Source: JAVKMO01 sp031539345
GTDB lineage: Bacteria; Bacteroidota; Bacteroidia; Chitinophagales; Chitinophagaceae
Length of the DNA stretch: 64,000 bases
Reading direction: 5' to 3'
Assembly: GCA_031539345.1 (NCBI GenBank)
Contig: JAVKMO010000028.1
Coordinates: forward strand, 1-64,000
Shown: piece by piece, positions 56,601 to 64,000 of the stretch
Position numbering within the stretch: position 1 is the first letter of the stretch
Layout: each line of letters starts with the position of its first letter
The notes under the pieces: model-generated
Seen by the model: only the letters and a program-made list of their open reading frames with translations
The model's database searches: none
Told to the model about the DNA's origin: nothing
Made by a program: the position numbers and the translations under genes

Positions 56601-56809
56601 TACACAGAATAAATGCCTTGTTCGTTGGATGTTGTAGTATATTTTTCACCAGTTGCTATAGAACCAATAACCACAGCAACATGTTTAACTTTTTCACCTT
56701 TTGTGTTTGTAATCGTTCCGGATAAACTGGCACTCGTCATTTGAGCGTATGTCAATGCCGGTATAAAAACAAACAACAACCAGCCCAAAGATCTCTTTTT
56801 GATTCTCAT
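53666..56809 (-). CDS. Large TonB-dependent receptor, Oar-like
   Basis: About 1047 aa from ATG 56809, chosen for its signal peptide (basic MRIKKRS, then LGWLLFVFIPALTYAQ); the frame runs 64 codons further upstream without one. Residues ~25-110 are a carboxypeptidase-regulatory-like beta-sandwich (SASLSGTITNTKGEKVKHVAV). A plug follows (LPTISRSIQDITRLVPN, NNVTVDGAINNDAIGFSPS), then a very long barrel ending in MQIGVRYTF. Long receptors with GAINND-type plugs and barrels over 900 residues resemble Oar-type proteins, often protein- or peptide-handling. The substrate is unknown. It is transcribed alone. Confidence 0.85.
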   Translation of the reverse strand: MRIKKRSLGWLLFVFIPALTYAQMTSASLSGTITNTKGEKVKHVAVVIGSIATGEKYTTTSNEQGIYSVYGINPGLMYNIEFTNQDYKPFVKEEMLLRLGVNDFNIQLSSANEELVNVNLVGKKRNIAVAAIMDENKIKSLPTISRSIQDITRLVPNSTNGSFGGSNFRYNNVTVDGAINNDAIGFSPSLGGQSGTSGMPGSSTRTNSISLDAIQDMQVYTAPYDVKIGNFLGGSINAVTRRGTNDVKGSVYFYGRNSIITGPNNAGDKATMPSDFSEFQTGLRIGVPILKDKVFFFGNEEITYRQDPLFYGARSVGSLISQDSANNLQKFVSNKYGFDIGGATNYNIYSKSIKFFNRVDFHLSDKHQFLIRNNTTIGEATNLERDVANFRFSSIDFKQNNTQVSTVAELKSRFHNRLSNSLILGYSSISDYRTPLSGDINRPQVEIGYNGGTIFLGNDREATVFNLQQNTIEITDNLNYSVGKHNLTLGTHNELYRITYGFVSALNGRVAYSSIADFYAGKASRDRGSYSFSGATRQDIFNNPLSKFNVNLLSVYGQDEFVISTKLRLTLGLRLDLPQLPTMPILYDSLKNTSIDTKAGTTYTNTTMSQIKNDFFGQVVFSPRFGFVYDVLGTKEVIIKGGTGIFTGRIPFAWLGYAYYNDGKNYGSYDKKSLDPTKGDPFLNPQDAAKKNGVVNNRQVDLIDNNFQIPQVWRSNLNIEYNVFGYKFNLEGVFTKVIYDIKFQQINMPENVKYFAYDEKKEMPIYDNTKINSQLSNAYLLSNTDQGYRYNIITQLAKTYPFGLNFSASYSYGESFDISNGIRNSMESNWQLNPSLSPNNSQLGYSNFDIRHRIVTTIGYRHKWNNNHATTLQTVLTMQSGSPFTWGFIGSTLNNTGQNIGLAYIFKDVASATPYFKTTDDAQRFVNFVNGDEYLSSRKGNFTERNTGRTPWNINADFKILHDVVVINTHTLQLSLDIMNVTNLLNTEWGKVYFVPNTFNSVSSIGLTNNATNGATPQFVFQTPNVPYIIDQFASRWQMQIGVRYTF

Positions 56810-56866
56810 TTTATTGAAAATAAATGCTAATTGAAAAATGTTTTTTGTCATAATAGAGAGATAGAA

Positions 56867-56895
56867 ATTCAAAAACACATACAAAGTTTTTGGGA
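56867..56895 (-). other. Hairpin in the leader of the large TonB receptor
   Basis: caaaaac at 56870-56876 and gtttttg at 56886-56892 form a seven-base-pair stem with a nine-base loop, about 60 bases upstream of the chosen start. It might influence transcription or mRNA stability of the receptor; no conserved motif is recognised. Confidence 0.3.
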
Positions 56896-57107
56896 GTAAA
56901 AAGCAATCCTGCAGAAAAGTAGATTTGAATGAGTTAACAATCAATTCATAATAAATTGGCAATGATTTTTTAATGATTTTGGGCATGGATTGCATTTGCA
57001 CGTTTGGGCTATTTAATAAATTAAGAATGCCGCAAACGTATTCGTGGTATGTTACCTCAATGTTACGCTCTTGTTATGGTTTTGTTATGTTTTTAGATTC
57101 GCCTTAA

Positions 57108-59114
57108 TCAGGCTTTGTTTTGCATCGCTTTCATTTTGTCGCGTAAGCGTGCAGCTTCAACAAAATCTAAATTTTTTGCTGCCTTTTCCATCGATTTTTT
57201 AATCTGTTGTATGCTTTGTTCTAAGTCTTTTTTACTTTCATAAACAACGTCTTCTTCAGCCACCATACTACTTTCCATTTCAACTTGTTGCACATTTTGT
57301 TTTGTACTAAGCATGTGCGTTTGACCCATAATTTCTGCTACAGATTTCAAGATTGTTTTAGGCGTAATATGATTGTCTGCATTATGTTTTAATTGTTTAA
57401 GCCGACGACGCATCGTTTCGTCAATTGTGTTTTGCATACTCTGCGTAATTTTATCTGCATAAAAAATAACCTTTCCATTTACATTTCTCGCTGCTCTTCC
57501 TGCTGTTTGTGTCAATGATTTTTCATTCCGTAAAAAACCTTCTTTATCCGCATCTAAAATGGCAACAAGCGACACTTCTGGCAAATCCAACCCTTCACGT
57601 AATAAATTGACACCAATCAATACGTGAATTTTTCCAAGCCTCAAATTTCTCAAAATTTCTACACGGTCTAAAGTCTCTACATCGCTATGAATATACATGC
57701 ATTTAATATTGAGTTTTTTAAAATACGCATCTAATGATTCAGACATTTTTTTTGTTAAAGTGGTTACAAGCACGCGTTCATTTTTTGCAATGCGTTGTTT
57801 TATTTCTTCTAACAAATCATCAACTTGATTCAGGCTTGGTTTGACAATAATTTCAGGATCTAATAAACCTGTTGGTCGTACAACCTGTTCTACAATTGCA
57901 CCTTGCGTTTGTATCAATTCATATTCACCCGGCGTTGCACTGACATAAATGGTTTGGTGCAATAAACTTTCTACTTCAAAAAAATTTAATGGGCGATTAT
58001 CCAAAGCAGAAGGCAAGCGAAAACCATATTCTACTAAATTTAATTTTCTACTCCTATCTCCACCATACATACCCCGTATTTGTGGAACTGTTTGATGACT
58101 TTCGTCGATAACGCACAAAAAATCTTCAGGAAAATAATCCATCAAACAAAAGGGTCTTGTGCCTTTTTCTCGCCTGTCAAAAAAACGAGAATAGTTTTCT
58201 ATGCCACTACAATAGCCCAATTCACGAATCATTTCAATGTCATATTCTACACGTTCTTTAATACGTTTTGCTTCATCATAACGTTGAATTTTTTCAAAAT
58301 AAATAATCTGCTCTTTTAACTCATCTTGAATATTGTAAATAATTTCTTGTAAATGCTCTTTGCCTGCGACATACAAATTTGCAGGATAAATAGAGGCTTC
58401 TTCAAACGTAATCATACGTTTATTCGTTTGTAATTCTATGCTACAAATTTCTTCAATTTCATCACCAAAAAAAGACACTCGATAACCATATTCTAAATAA
58501 GGCAAATGAATATCTACGGTATCTCCATTGACACGAAATTGCCCACGAGACAAATCTGTTACGCTACGTGTATAAAGCGATTCCACCAAACGCAATAAAA
58601 ATTTTTGTCGTGAAATAATTTGCCCACGATGAATACGAATAATGCTTTTATGATATTCAACAGGATTTCCAGCACCATAAATAGCACTTACGCTGGCAAC
58701 AATCAAAATGTCCTTACGCCCAGACAATAATTTTGTAATGGCACTTAAACGCAGTCTGTCCAAATCTTCGTTAATCGCCAAATCTTTTTCGATGTATGTA
58801 TTTGACCCTGGCAAGTAGGCTTCAGGTTGATAATAATCATAATAAGACACGTAACATTCAACAGCATTGTCAGGAAAAAAATGTTTAAACTCCCCATACA
58901 ATTGTGCCACCAAAGTTTTATTGTGCGTAAGTACTAAAGTTGGACGTTGCAAATTTTGAACCGTATTGGCAATCGTAAAAGTTTTTCCCGACCCCGTAAC
59001 TCCTAATAAAACTTGATGCTTTTCTCCTGCCTCACAATTGTCTGTCAATTGCTGTATTGCAAGTGCTTGATCACCCGCAGGCTGATAAGAAGAATGGAGT
59101 TGAAAGGATTTCAT
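57108..59114 (-). CDS. uvrB: Excinuclease ABC subunit UvrB
   Basis: 668-aa repair helicase that receives damaged DNA from UvrA and recruits UvrC. Walker A GVTGSGKT is at 38-45, the damage-probing beta-hairpin begins with YYDYYQPEAY at 91-100, the helicase motif VIDESHQTVPQ is present, and the C terminus has a UvrC-binding UVR motif (LDFVEAARLRDKMK). uvrA is 47 kb away in this window. It begins one base after the coaB stop, so it is the third gene of the coaC-coaB-uvrB unit. Confidence 0.97.
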   Translation of the reverse strand: MKSFQLHSSYQPAGDQALAIQQLTDNCEAGEKHQVLLGVTGSGKTFTIANTVQNLQRPTLVLTHNKTLVAQLYGEFKHFFPDNAVECYVSYYDYYQPEAYLPGSNTYIEKDLAINEDLDRLRLSAITKLLSGRKDILIVASVSAIYGAGNPVEYHKSIIRIHRGQIISRQKFLLRLVESLYTRSVTDLSRGQFRVNGDTVDIHLPYLEYGYRVSFFGDEIEEICSIELQTNKRMITFEEASIYPANLYVAGKEHLQEIIYNIQDELKEQIIYFEKIQRYDEAKRIKERVEYDIEMIRELGYCSGIENYSRFFDRREKGTRPFCLMDYFPEDFLCVIDESHQTVPQIRGMYGGDRSRKLNLVEYGFRLPSALDNRPLNFFEVESLLHQTIYVSATPGEYELIQTQGAIVEQVVRPTGLLDPEIIVKPSLNQVDDLLEEIKQRIAKNERVLVTTLTKKMSESLDAYFKKLNIKCMYIHSDVETLDRVEILRNLRLGKIHVLIGVNLLREGLDLPEVSLVAILDADKEGFLRNEKSLTQTAGRAARNVNGKVIFYADKITQSMQNTIDETMRRRLKQLKHNADNHITPKTILKSVAEIMGQTHMLSTKQNVQQVEMESSMVAEEDVVYESKKDLEQSIQQIKKSMEKAAKNLDFVEAARLRDKMKAMQNKA

Positions 59115-59115
59115 T

Positions 59116-59790
59116 TTAAATTTTGCAATGATTATTTATTTCTTGTAAAATATACTTCGCTAAAACCGTTTTAGGATATTGATAGAAAATGGGTGATGGG
59201 TTATTTTTCGTAAAAATTTGAATGCGATTATCATCTGAACCAAACACTTGATTGCCCTCATTCAACACATTTAGCACAAGCATATCGCAATTTTTTGCTT
59301 GCATTTTTGCTTGTGCATGGGCAATTGCATTTTCTGTTTCTAAAGCAAAGCCAACTAAATATTGATGTGGTCGTTTCTGTTTACCTAAACCAGCAATAAT
59401 ATCTGGATTTTTTTTTAGGGTTAATGTCAATACGTCATCGCTTTTTTTTATTTTCTGCGATGCAATTTCTGCGGGAGAAAAATCTGCAATTGCCGCTGCC
59501 ATAATACAAATATCAGCATCTTTAAAATGCAAAGGACATAATTCACTCATGGCTTTGGCACTCAGTGCATCAATCACTTCAATGTCAGAATCAATTTGTA
59601 TACTTTTATCAGTATGTCCTTTTAATAGCAACACTTTTGCCCCCAAAGTATGTGCCGCATTCGCAAGTGCAATGCCCATTTTTCCAGAGGAATAATTTCC
59701 AATAAAACGGACTGGGTCTATATTTTCATACGTTGCCCCAGCAGTAATCAATATTTTTTTTTGCACAAAAAATTGTTCCAAAGGAGACAT
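59116..59790 (-). CDS. coaB: Phosphopantothenate--cysteine ligase (CoaB half of a split coaBC)
   Basis: 224-aa ligase of CoA biosynthesis that joins 4'-phosphopantothenate and cysteine using CTP in the common bacterial form. ILITAGATYENIDPVRFIGN, the YSSGKMGIALA block and a late KKNPDIIAGLG with its Lys residues match the CoaB domain of the CoaBC fusion. The start ATG directly follows the TAA of the CoaC half and is in the same frame: only one codon, TAA, separates them. The first residues (MSPLEQFF) correspond to the linker of the fused proteins. Confidence 0.9.
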   Translation of the reverse strand: MSPLEQFFVQKKILITAGATYENIDPVRFIGNYSSGKMGIALANAAHTLGAKVLLLKGHTDKSIQIDSDIEVIDALSAKAMSELCPLHFKDADICIMAAAIADFSPAEIASQKIKKSDDVLTLTLKKNPDIIAGLGKQKRPHQYLVGFALETENAIAHAQAKMQAKNCDMLVLNVLNEGNQVFGSDDNRIQIFTKNNPSPIFYQYPKTVLAKYILQEINNHCKI

Positions 59791-60318
59791 TTATTGTTGT
59801 AAATAATCGACGATAAAATCAGGTTCTTGCATTCGTCCTTTGCCGGTTATACCACTCGCTAAAGCACCATAAGCAACTTCCAAAACTTCTACGCCATGAG
59901 TTTTTAGCGTAGCAATATTTTTTTGTGTTGTAGCGTGTGCAAACATTTCAGCATCCATTGCCGGTGCAACAACAATGCGGCATTGTGCAGATAAATAAGT
60001 AGCAAGCAACAAATTATCACACAAACCATGTGCCATTTTTGCCAATGTGTTGCACGTTGCTGGCGCAATAAGCATCAAGTCTGCCCAACGTCCTAAAGCC
60101 ACGTGATTGCTCCATTCGCCCTCTTTTTTCATTTCGCTTTGTACAGCTGTCGCAGAAAATGTACTTAACACCAAGGGCGACACAAACTGTTCTGCCGCAG
60201 GCGTAATAACAACTTTTACACTTGCACCTTGCTGTGTCAATAGGCGTAATAATGAAATTGACTTATACGCAGCAATACTTCCTGTAATTCCTAAAATTAT
60301 TTTCTTGTCTTTGAGCAT
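59791..60318 (-). CDS. coaC: Phosphopantothenoylcysteine decarboxylase (CoaC half of a split coaBC)
   Basis: 175-aa flavoprotein from ATG 60318 (the frame runs 78 codons further up, but MLKDKKIILGITGSIAAYK is the true family start). It decarboxylates phosphopantothenoylcysteine to 4'-phosphopantetheine. The catalytic His is His72 in NHVALGRWAD; IAPATCNTLAKMA and VAPAMDAEMF (where E. coli has Asn for Asp122; Asp is, as recalled, usual in this phylum) follow, and ITGKGRMQEPDFI closes the domain. The sum of the two halves, 399 aa, equals a normal CoaBC. Confidence 0.92.
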   Translation of the reverse strand: MLKDKKIILGITGSIAAYKSISLLRLLTQQGASVKVVITPAAEQFVSPLVLSTFSATAVQSEMKKEGEWSNHVALGRWADLMLIAPATCNTLAKMAHGLCDNLLLATYLSAQCRIVVAPAMDAEMFAHATTQKNIATLKTHGVEVLEVAYGALASGITGKGRMQEPDFIVDYLQQ

Positions 60319-60345
60319 AATGGGTGTTAAAAAATAAATTTGTCG

Positions 60346-60380
60346 CAAACGTATTAAAAACTTTTTCGTAAACAGCCAAA
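60346..60380 (-). promoter_or_regulatory. Possible promoter of the coaC-coaB-uvrB operon
   Basis: On the minus strand, TTTG (60380-60377) and TACGTTTG (60353-60346) are spaced 23 bases apart, matching the Bacteroidota -33/-7 pattern. The -7 element lies 27 bases before the coaC ATG at 60318, which supports that start. Confidence 0.45.
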
Positions 60381-60439
60381 TTATATCTTCTTGTTTTTTG
60401 ACTTTAATTTTTGTAACCCCTTGCAAGTATATTGATTGA

Positions 60440-61168
60440 ATGAAAGCCATACTAAAAAAAGAAATCAAACAGTTTTTCAACTCTTTAACAGGCCTTGTTG
60501 CCATTGTTATTTTTCTATTATTAAATGGATTGTTGCTATTTTTTTTTCCCACAACAAATTTATTAGACTATGGCTTTGTTTCTTTAGAATATTTTTTTGA
60601 CATTACTCCGTTCACATTGATTTTTTTAATCGCAGCAATTACCATGCGCTTGTTTGCCGATGAATTAAAAGACGGCACTTTTGAATTATTAGCAACACGA
60701 CCTTTAAGCAGTAATGACATTATTCAAGGAAAACTGTTTGCAAGTTTGCTCATTGTTGTATTGTCTTTATTACCAACGGTCATTTATGCCATTTCATTAT
60801 CTCAACTTGCAGCGTCAGAAATTGGTTTTGATATTGGTGCTTTAACGATGTCTTATGTTGGGTTATTATTATTGGCTACACTTTATATCAGCATTGGATT
60901 GTGGTGTAGCAGTTGGACACAAAACAGCATTGTTGCTTTTTTATGTAGTACAGCATGTATGTACGTTTTGTATGATGGATTTGAACAACTCGTTACTTTA
61001 AATTTATTTGACGGCGACATGCAATTTATTTTAGAAAATTTTGGCATTGCTTATCATTTCAGAAATATTTCAAAAGGATTTGTTGCCTTGCAAGACCTTA
61101 TCTATTTTATATCCTGTACGTTCTTTTTTATTTTTTTAACAAAAAAGAAATTACGCCTCAACAAATAA
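60440..61168 (+). CDS. gldF: Gliding-motility ABC transporter permease GldF
   Basis: 242-aa inner-membrane protein with about six helices. LKKEIKQFFNSLTGLVAI at the start, the ITMRLFADELKDGTFELLATRPLS loop (conserved in GldF and related ABC-2 permeases) and a KKLRLNK tail are diagnostic. With GldA (ATPase, not in the window) and GldG it forms a transporter required for gliding in Flavobacterium johnsoniae. gldG follows 24 nt later. It diverges from coaC. Confidence 0.88.
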   Translation: MKAILKKEIKQFFNSLTGLVAIVIFLLLNGLLLFFFPTTNLLDYGFVSLEYFFDITPFTLIFLIAAITMRLFADELKDGTFELLATRPLSSNDIIQGKLFASLLIVVLSLLPTVIYAISLSQLAASEIGFDIGALTMSYVGLLLLATLYISIGLWCSSWTQNSIVAFLCSTACMYVLYDGFEQLVTLNLFDGDMQFILENFGIAYHFRNISKGFVALQDLIYFISCTFFFIFLTKKKLRLNK

Positions 61169-61192
61169 CTACTGACTATTTATTTTATACAG

Positions 61193-62902
61193 TTGATGAT
61201 GAAAAAAATGCTTCAAAAAAAACACGCTTGGCTTATTTTGCTTTTGGGAGTAATTGCTTTACAATATGGCACATCATATATCAATATAAAAATTGACTGT
61301 ACAGAAGAAAAGCGATATACACTGTCTCCAGCTTCACAGCAATTATTAGAACGTATTCAAGAACCCATTACAGTGAAAATTCTAATGGAAAATGATTTGC
61401 CTGTTGAATTTAAAAAATTAAAAAATAGCGTTACAGAATTATTAGACAGGATGAATATATACGCACATCATCTCATTCGTTATGAGTTAATGGATCCGTT
61501 AAGTATTTCTAATGATTCACTAAAAAATAAATTTTTAGATACCCTGTATGCCCTCGGCATACGCCCAACAAATGTCAATAAACGAAAAGGGAAAAATGGA
61601 ACGCAAGAAAAAAAAGTTGTTTTTCCTGCTGCAATCATTCAATCTAAAAATAAAATTTTTGGCATTTCTTTTTTGTCAGAAACACTCATCAACAATATTG
61701 AATCTTTAAACAATGCCGAAGCCTTATTAGAATATAAATTAACGAGTGCGATAGAAAAAATTACGCAAACACAAAAGCCCTTCATCGCTTATGCGGTTGG
61801 ACACCAAGAGCCTTTAGATTATAGGGTGAGGGATTTGTTTAACACTTTATATCCTCACTACAATTTTGACACACTCAATCTAAAAACTTGTGCTTTCGTC
61901 AATCACAAAAAATATGATTTGTTGTTAATCGTAAAGCCGCTTGCAACATTTTCTGACGAAGAAAAATTAAAAATAGACCAATTCGTTTTACACGGCGGAA
62001 AAGCTTTTTTTATTTTGGATAATGTGTTTGCTGAAATGCAAAACCTTCAAGAACAAAAACAAATGGTCGCTCAAAATTTAAATCTACAATTAGACGATTT
62101 ACTTTTTCATTATGGTGCGCGTTTAGACTATAATTTATTACAAGATTTGCAGTGCGACAGATTACCCATTCAAGTGGGGTGGAACGGAGATAAGCCGCAA
62201 TTTGAATTATTGCCATGGTATTATTTTCCTCTTTTAATACCGAATGACGAACACCCAATTACAAAAAATTTAGATTTAATAGAAAGTAATTTTGTCAGCA
62301 GTATCAGTATGAATCAAAACAATAAAATAAATAAAACTGTCTTGCTTCATTCTTCCCAACAAACAAAAAAGCAAGGCACACCTTCACTCATTAGTTTTGA
62401 AACACTTAAAGAAAATGCAACAACATCTGCATTTCAGTTTTCTTTTTTACCAACAGCCGTTTTATTAGAAAGTGTTTATCATTCATTATATGCAAACAGA
62501 TTAACAGACGATATGAAAATGAAGTATGAGCAAGCAAGTCAAAATAAAATACGAACAGAAAGCCTCAACAAGGATAAAATTATTGTCGTTGCTGATGCCG
62601 ATGTCGTACTCAACCCTATCACACAAAAAGAAGGTCCTTTAATGATGGGCATGAATCCTTATACAAAATTTCAATTTGCGAACAAAGTGTTTTTTGAAAA
62701 TTGTTTAGAATATCTTCTTTCTACAAGCAACATTATTGAAAACAGAAACAAAAATTTTACGCTCCGTTTACTCAATAAAAAAAAGATAGAAGAAGAGGCT
62801 TCGTTTTGGGCGTGGTGTAATTTGTTGATGCCTATTTTTCTGACTTTATTTTTTTATTTCATCTACGCTGCATGGCGTTGGAAAAAATATACATCACAAT
62901 AA
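61193..62902 (+). CDS. gldG: Gliding-motility ABC transporter auxiliary protein GldG
   Basis: 569 aa with an N-terminal helix (AWLILLLGVIALQYG) and a C-terminal helix (LLMPIFLTLFFYFIYAAW) enclosing a large periplasmic part. CTEEKRYTLSPASQQLLERI directly after the first helix is the typical start of the GldG/ABC-2 auxiliary family, and YAVGHQEP plus KAFFILDNV fit the following domain. It works with GldF. accD begins 61 nt after the stop. Confidence 0.88.
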   Translation: MMMKKMLQKKHAWLILLLGVIALQYGTSYINIKIDCTEEKRYTLSPASQQLLERIQEPITVKILMENDLPVEFKKLKNSVTELLDRMNIYAHHLIRYELMDPLSISNDSLKNKFLDTLYALGIRPTNVNKRKGKNGTQEKKVVFPAAIIQSKNKIFGISFLSETLINNIESLNNAEALLEYKLTSAIEKITQTQKPFIAYAVGHQEPLDYRVRDLFNTLYPHYNFDTLNLKTCAFVNHKKYDLLLIVKPLATFSDEEKLKIDQFVLHGGKAFFILDNVFAEMQNLQEQKQMVAQNLNLQLDDLLFHYGARLDYNLLQDLQCDRLPIQVGWNGDKPQFELLPWYYFPLLIPNDEHPITKNLDLIESNFVSSISMNQNNKINKTVLLHSSQQTKKQGTPSLISFETLKENATTSAFQFSFLPTAVLLESVYHSLYANRLTDDMKMKYEQASQNKIRTESLNKDKIIVVADADVVLNPITQKEGPLMMGMNPYTKFQFANKVFFENCLEYLLSTSNIIENRNKNFTLRLLNKKKIEEEASFWAWCNLLMPIFLTLFFYFIYAAWRWKKYTSQ

Positions 62903-62963
62903 AAAATGTTTGTTTGTTTATTACATTTGAATAATTTTATTGCACATCAAATCCACAAAAATA

Positions 62964-63905
62964 ATGGCTGATAAAAACAATTTTGACGAGATTGAATCTG
63001 TCTTAACTGGAGACATGATTAATGAATTGCAAGCTGACAACACAAGCGGTTGGTTTAAAAAAATCTCCAAAGGCATCAACACCAACACCTCAGAAAAAAA
63101 AGAAACACCAGAAGGTTTATGGGTGAAATGCCCTGAATGTAAACATACTTGCATGGCAGAAGATTTAGAACACAATCTTTTTGTTTGCCCAGAATGCAAT
63201 TATCACAATCGAATTACAAGTAAGGATTATTTTAAAATTTTATTTGATGATAACGAATATGAAGAGTTGTTTGGCAACTTACGGTCAAAAGATTTTTTAA
63301 ATTTTACAGACCTCAAATCTTATGGAAAACGCCTTGAAGAAATTTGGAAAAAAACAGATTTGACGGACTCTTTACGTGTAGGCGTTGGCAAAATAAATGA
63401 AAGTAAAGTAGTTATTGCTGCAATGGATTTTAGTTTTATTGGCGGCTCGTTAGGTAGCGTAATGGGTGAAAAATTCATTCGTGCCGTAGATTATTGTTTA
63501 GAACACCGTTTGCCTTATGTGGTCATTTGTAAATCTGGGGGAGCAAGAATGATGGAAAGTGCGTTTAGTTTAATGCAATTACCAAAAACCTGTGCTCGTT
63601 TAACCCAATTATCAGAAGCCAAGTTGCCTTATATTGCACTTTTAACAGACCCAAGCTATGGAGGCATCTCCGCATCATTTGGCATGCTTGGCGATTTTAA
63701 CATTGCCGAACCAGGAGCAATGATGGGTTTTGCTGGCGCTCGTGTTATCAAAGACACGATTAAAAAAGAATTGCCAAAAGGATTTCAACGCAGTGAATAT
63801 TTATTAGAACACGGATTTTTAGATTTTATTGTGGACAGAAAAGAATTAAAAGATAAACTTGCGACCCTTATCAGTCTCTTAAAAACTAACCTACTTAATT
63901 CTTAA
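62964..63905 (+). CDS. accD: Acetyl-CoA carboxylase carboxyltransferase subunit beta
   Basis: 313 aa from ATG 62964; an in-frame TTG eight codons upstream is less likely. AccD and AccA move the carboxyl group from biotin to acetyl-CoA, giving malonyl-CoA for fatty acids. The zinc ribbon is Cys56, Cys59, Cys75 and Cys78 (CPECKH ... CPECNY). The crotonase-fold segments FIGGSLGSVMGEKFIRA, CKSGGARMMESAFSLMQ and LTDPSYGGISASFGMLGD are all normal. A possible -7 element TACATTTG lies at 62922-62929. Confidence 0.96.
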   Translation: MADKNNFDEIESVLTGDMINELQADNTSGWFKKISKGINTNTSEKKETPEGLWVKCPECKHTCMAEDLEHNLFVCPECNYHNRITSKDYFKILFDDNEYEELFGNLRSKDFLNFTDLKSYGKRLEEIWKKTDLTDSLRVGVGKINESKVVIAAMDFSFIGGSLGSVMGEKFIRAVDYCLEHRLPYVVICKSGGARMMESAFSLMQLPKTCARLTQLSEAKLPYIALLTDPSYGGISASFGMLGDFNIAEPGAMMGFAGARVIKDTIKKELPKGFQRSEYLLEHGFLDFIVDRKELKDKLATLISLLKTNLLNS

Positions 63906-63951
63906 GTTTTTTTATACACACAAATTTTCAATACACATTAAATACCCTTTT

Positions 63952-64000
63952 ATGAAAATTATCCTTACAAAAATAATTCTAGCTACAGTTATTCTCTTTT
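63952..64000 (+). CDS. Start of an exported protein, cut by window edge
   Basis: ATG 63952 opens 16 codons (MKIILTKIILATVILF) that look like the start of a signal peptide: one basic region and a hydrophobic run. Nothing more can be said; the gene continues beyond the window. Confidence 0.4.
   Translation, partial: MKIILTKIILATVILF

Noticed and set aside
56810..57001. Upstream extension of the large TonB receptor
   Set aside because: It would bury the signal peptide 64 residues inside the protein.
60319..60552. N-terminal extension of CoaC
   Set aside because: Overlaps the divergent gldF start and a promoter-like site; the known family start is ATG 60318.
1..64000. tRNA, rRNA or CRISPR array
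   Set aside because: No cloverleaf-like sequences with a T-loop signature, no rRNA sequence and no regularly spaced repeats with spacers were found on reading.

Overview
The window is a low-GC stretch from a member of the Bacteroidota, most likely a gliding, polymer-degrading lineage near Chitinophagales. Support comes from gldF/gldG gliding genes, a PorV-like type IX secretion protein, three TonB-dependent receptors (one followed by a DUF4249 lipoprotein), a GH18 chitinase lipoprotein, a general lack of Shine-Dalgarno sequences, and a few matches to the TTG / TAnnTTTG promoter pattern of this phylum. The genus cannot be fixed from the sequence alone. No rRNA, tRNA or CRISPR array was seen.

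Layout. 1-3040: an IS5-type transposase tail, a terminator, a minus-strand chitinase and a decayed IS4-type transposase. 3313-10503: a plus-strand run ftsH, porV-like, deoxynucleoside kinase, aroQ, uvrA, followed by a PD-(D/E)XK nuclease gene. 11577-13168: a frameshifted periplasmic trehalase. 13275-18639: argH, then a minus operon folD / ccmD-like / rpiB / DEDD exonuclease (the 55-residue ccmD-like gene is easy to miss), a solo IS1-type zinc-ribbon/HTH protein, and argC. 18672-21811: TonB receptor plus DUF4249 lipoprotein. 22117-30544: a long plus-strand housekeeping run (proline dehydrogenase, ureohydrolase, pyk, TIGR01777 epimerase, nucleotidyltransferase, ddl, ispH, DUF2059).

30561-36900 is a type III restriction-modification operon (mod ... 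res) carrying two extra genes between its subunits: a truncated RhuM protein and a RhuM-Fic/Doc fusion. The junctions are 1 nt, 10 nt and a 4-nt overlap, so all four are probably one transcript. This is the best candidate for an unusual system here. It is followed by a TPP riboswitch in front of a TonB receptor (37041-39398), nfu, an AtpZ-like protein, a lone hypA, a TPR protein, a zinc-peptidase-like lipoprotein, an mlaE permease, a YihY protein and a LysE exporter.

45941-47382 is a second accessory island: a PIN-domain gene with a strong Shine-Dalgarno, preceded by a partner gene broken twice (a 9-A frameshift and a premature stop). The pair is bracketed by two related repeats sharing cagaagtgctaaa. 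The rest is pdxJ, an MMPL/RND exporter, two uncharacterised proteins, a large Oar-like TonB receptor, uvrB with coaBC split in two by one in-frame stop, gldF, gldG, accD and the start of another exported protein.

How the genes fit together: nucleotide-excision repair (uvrA, uvrB), arginine biosynthesis (argC, argH) beside arginine/proline breakdown (ureohydrolase, proline dehydrogenase), cofactor synthesis (folD, pdxJ, coaBC, ispH), cell envelope and surface machinery (ddl, GldFG, PorV, TonB receptors, MlaE), and two defence or toxin-like islands inserted among otherwise ordinary genes.
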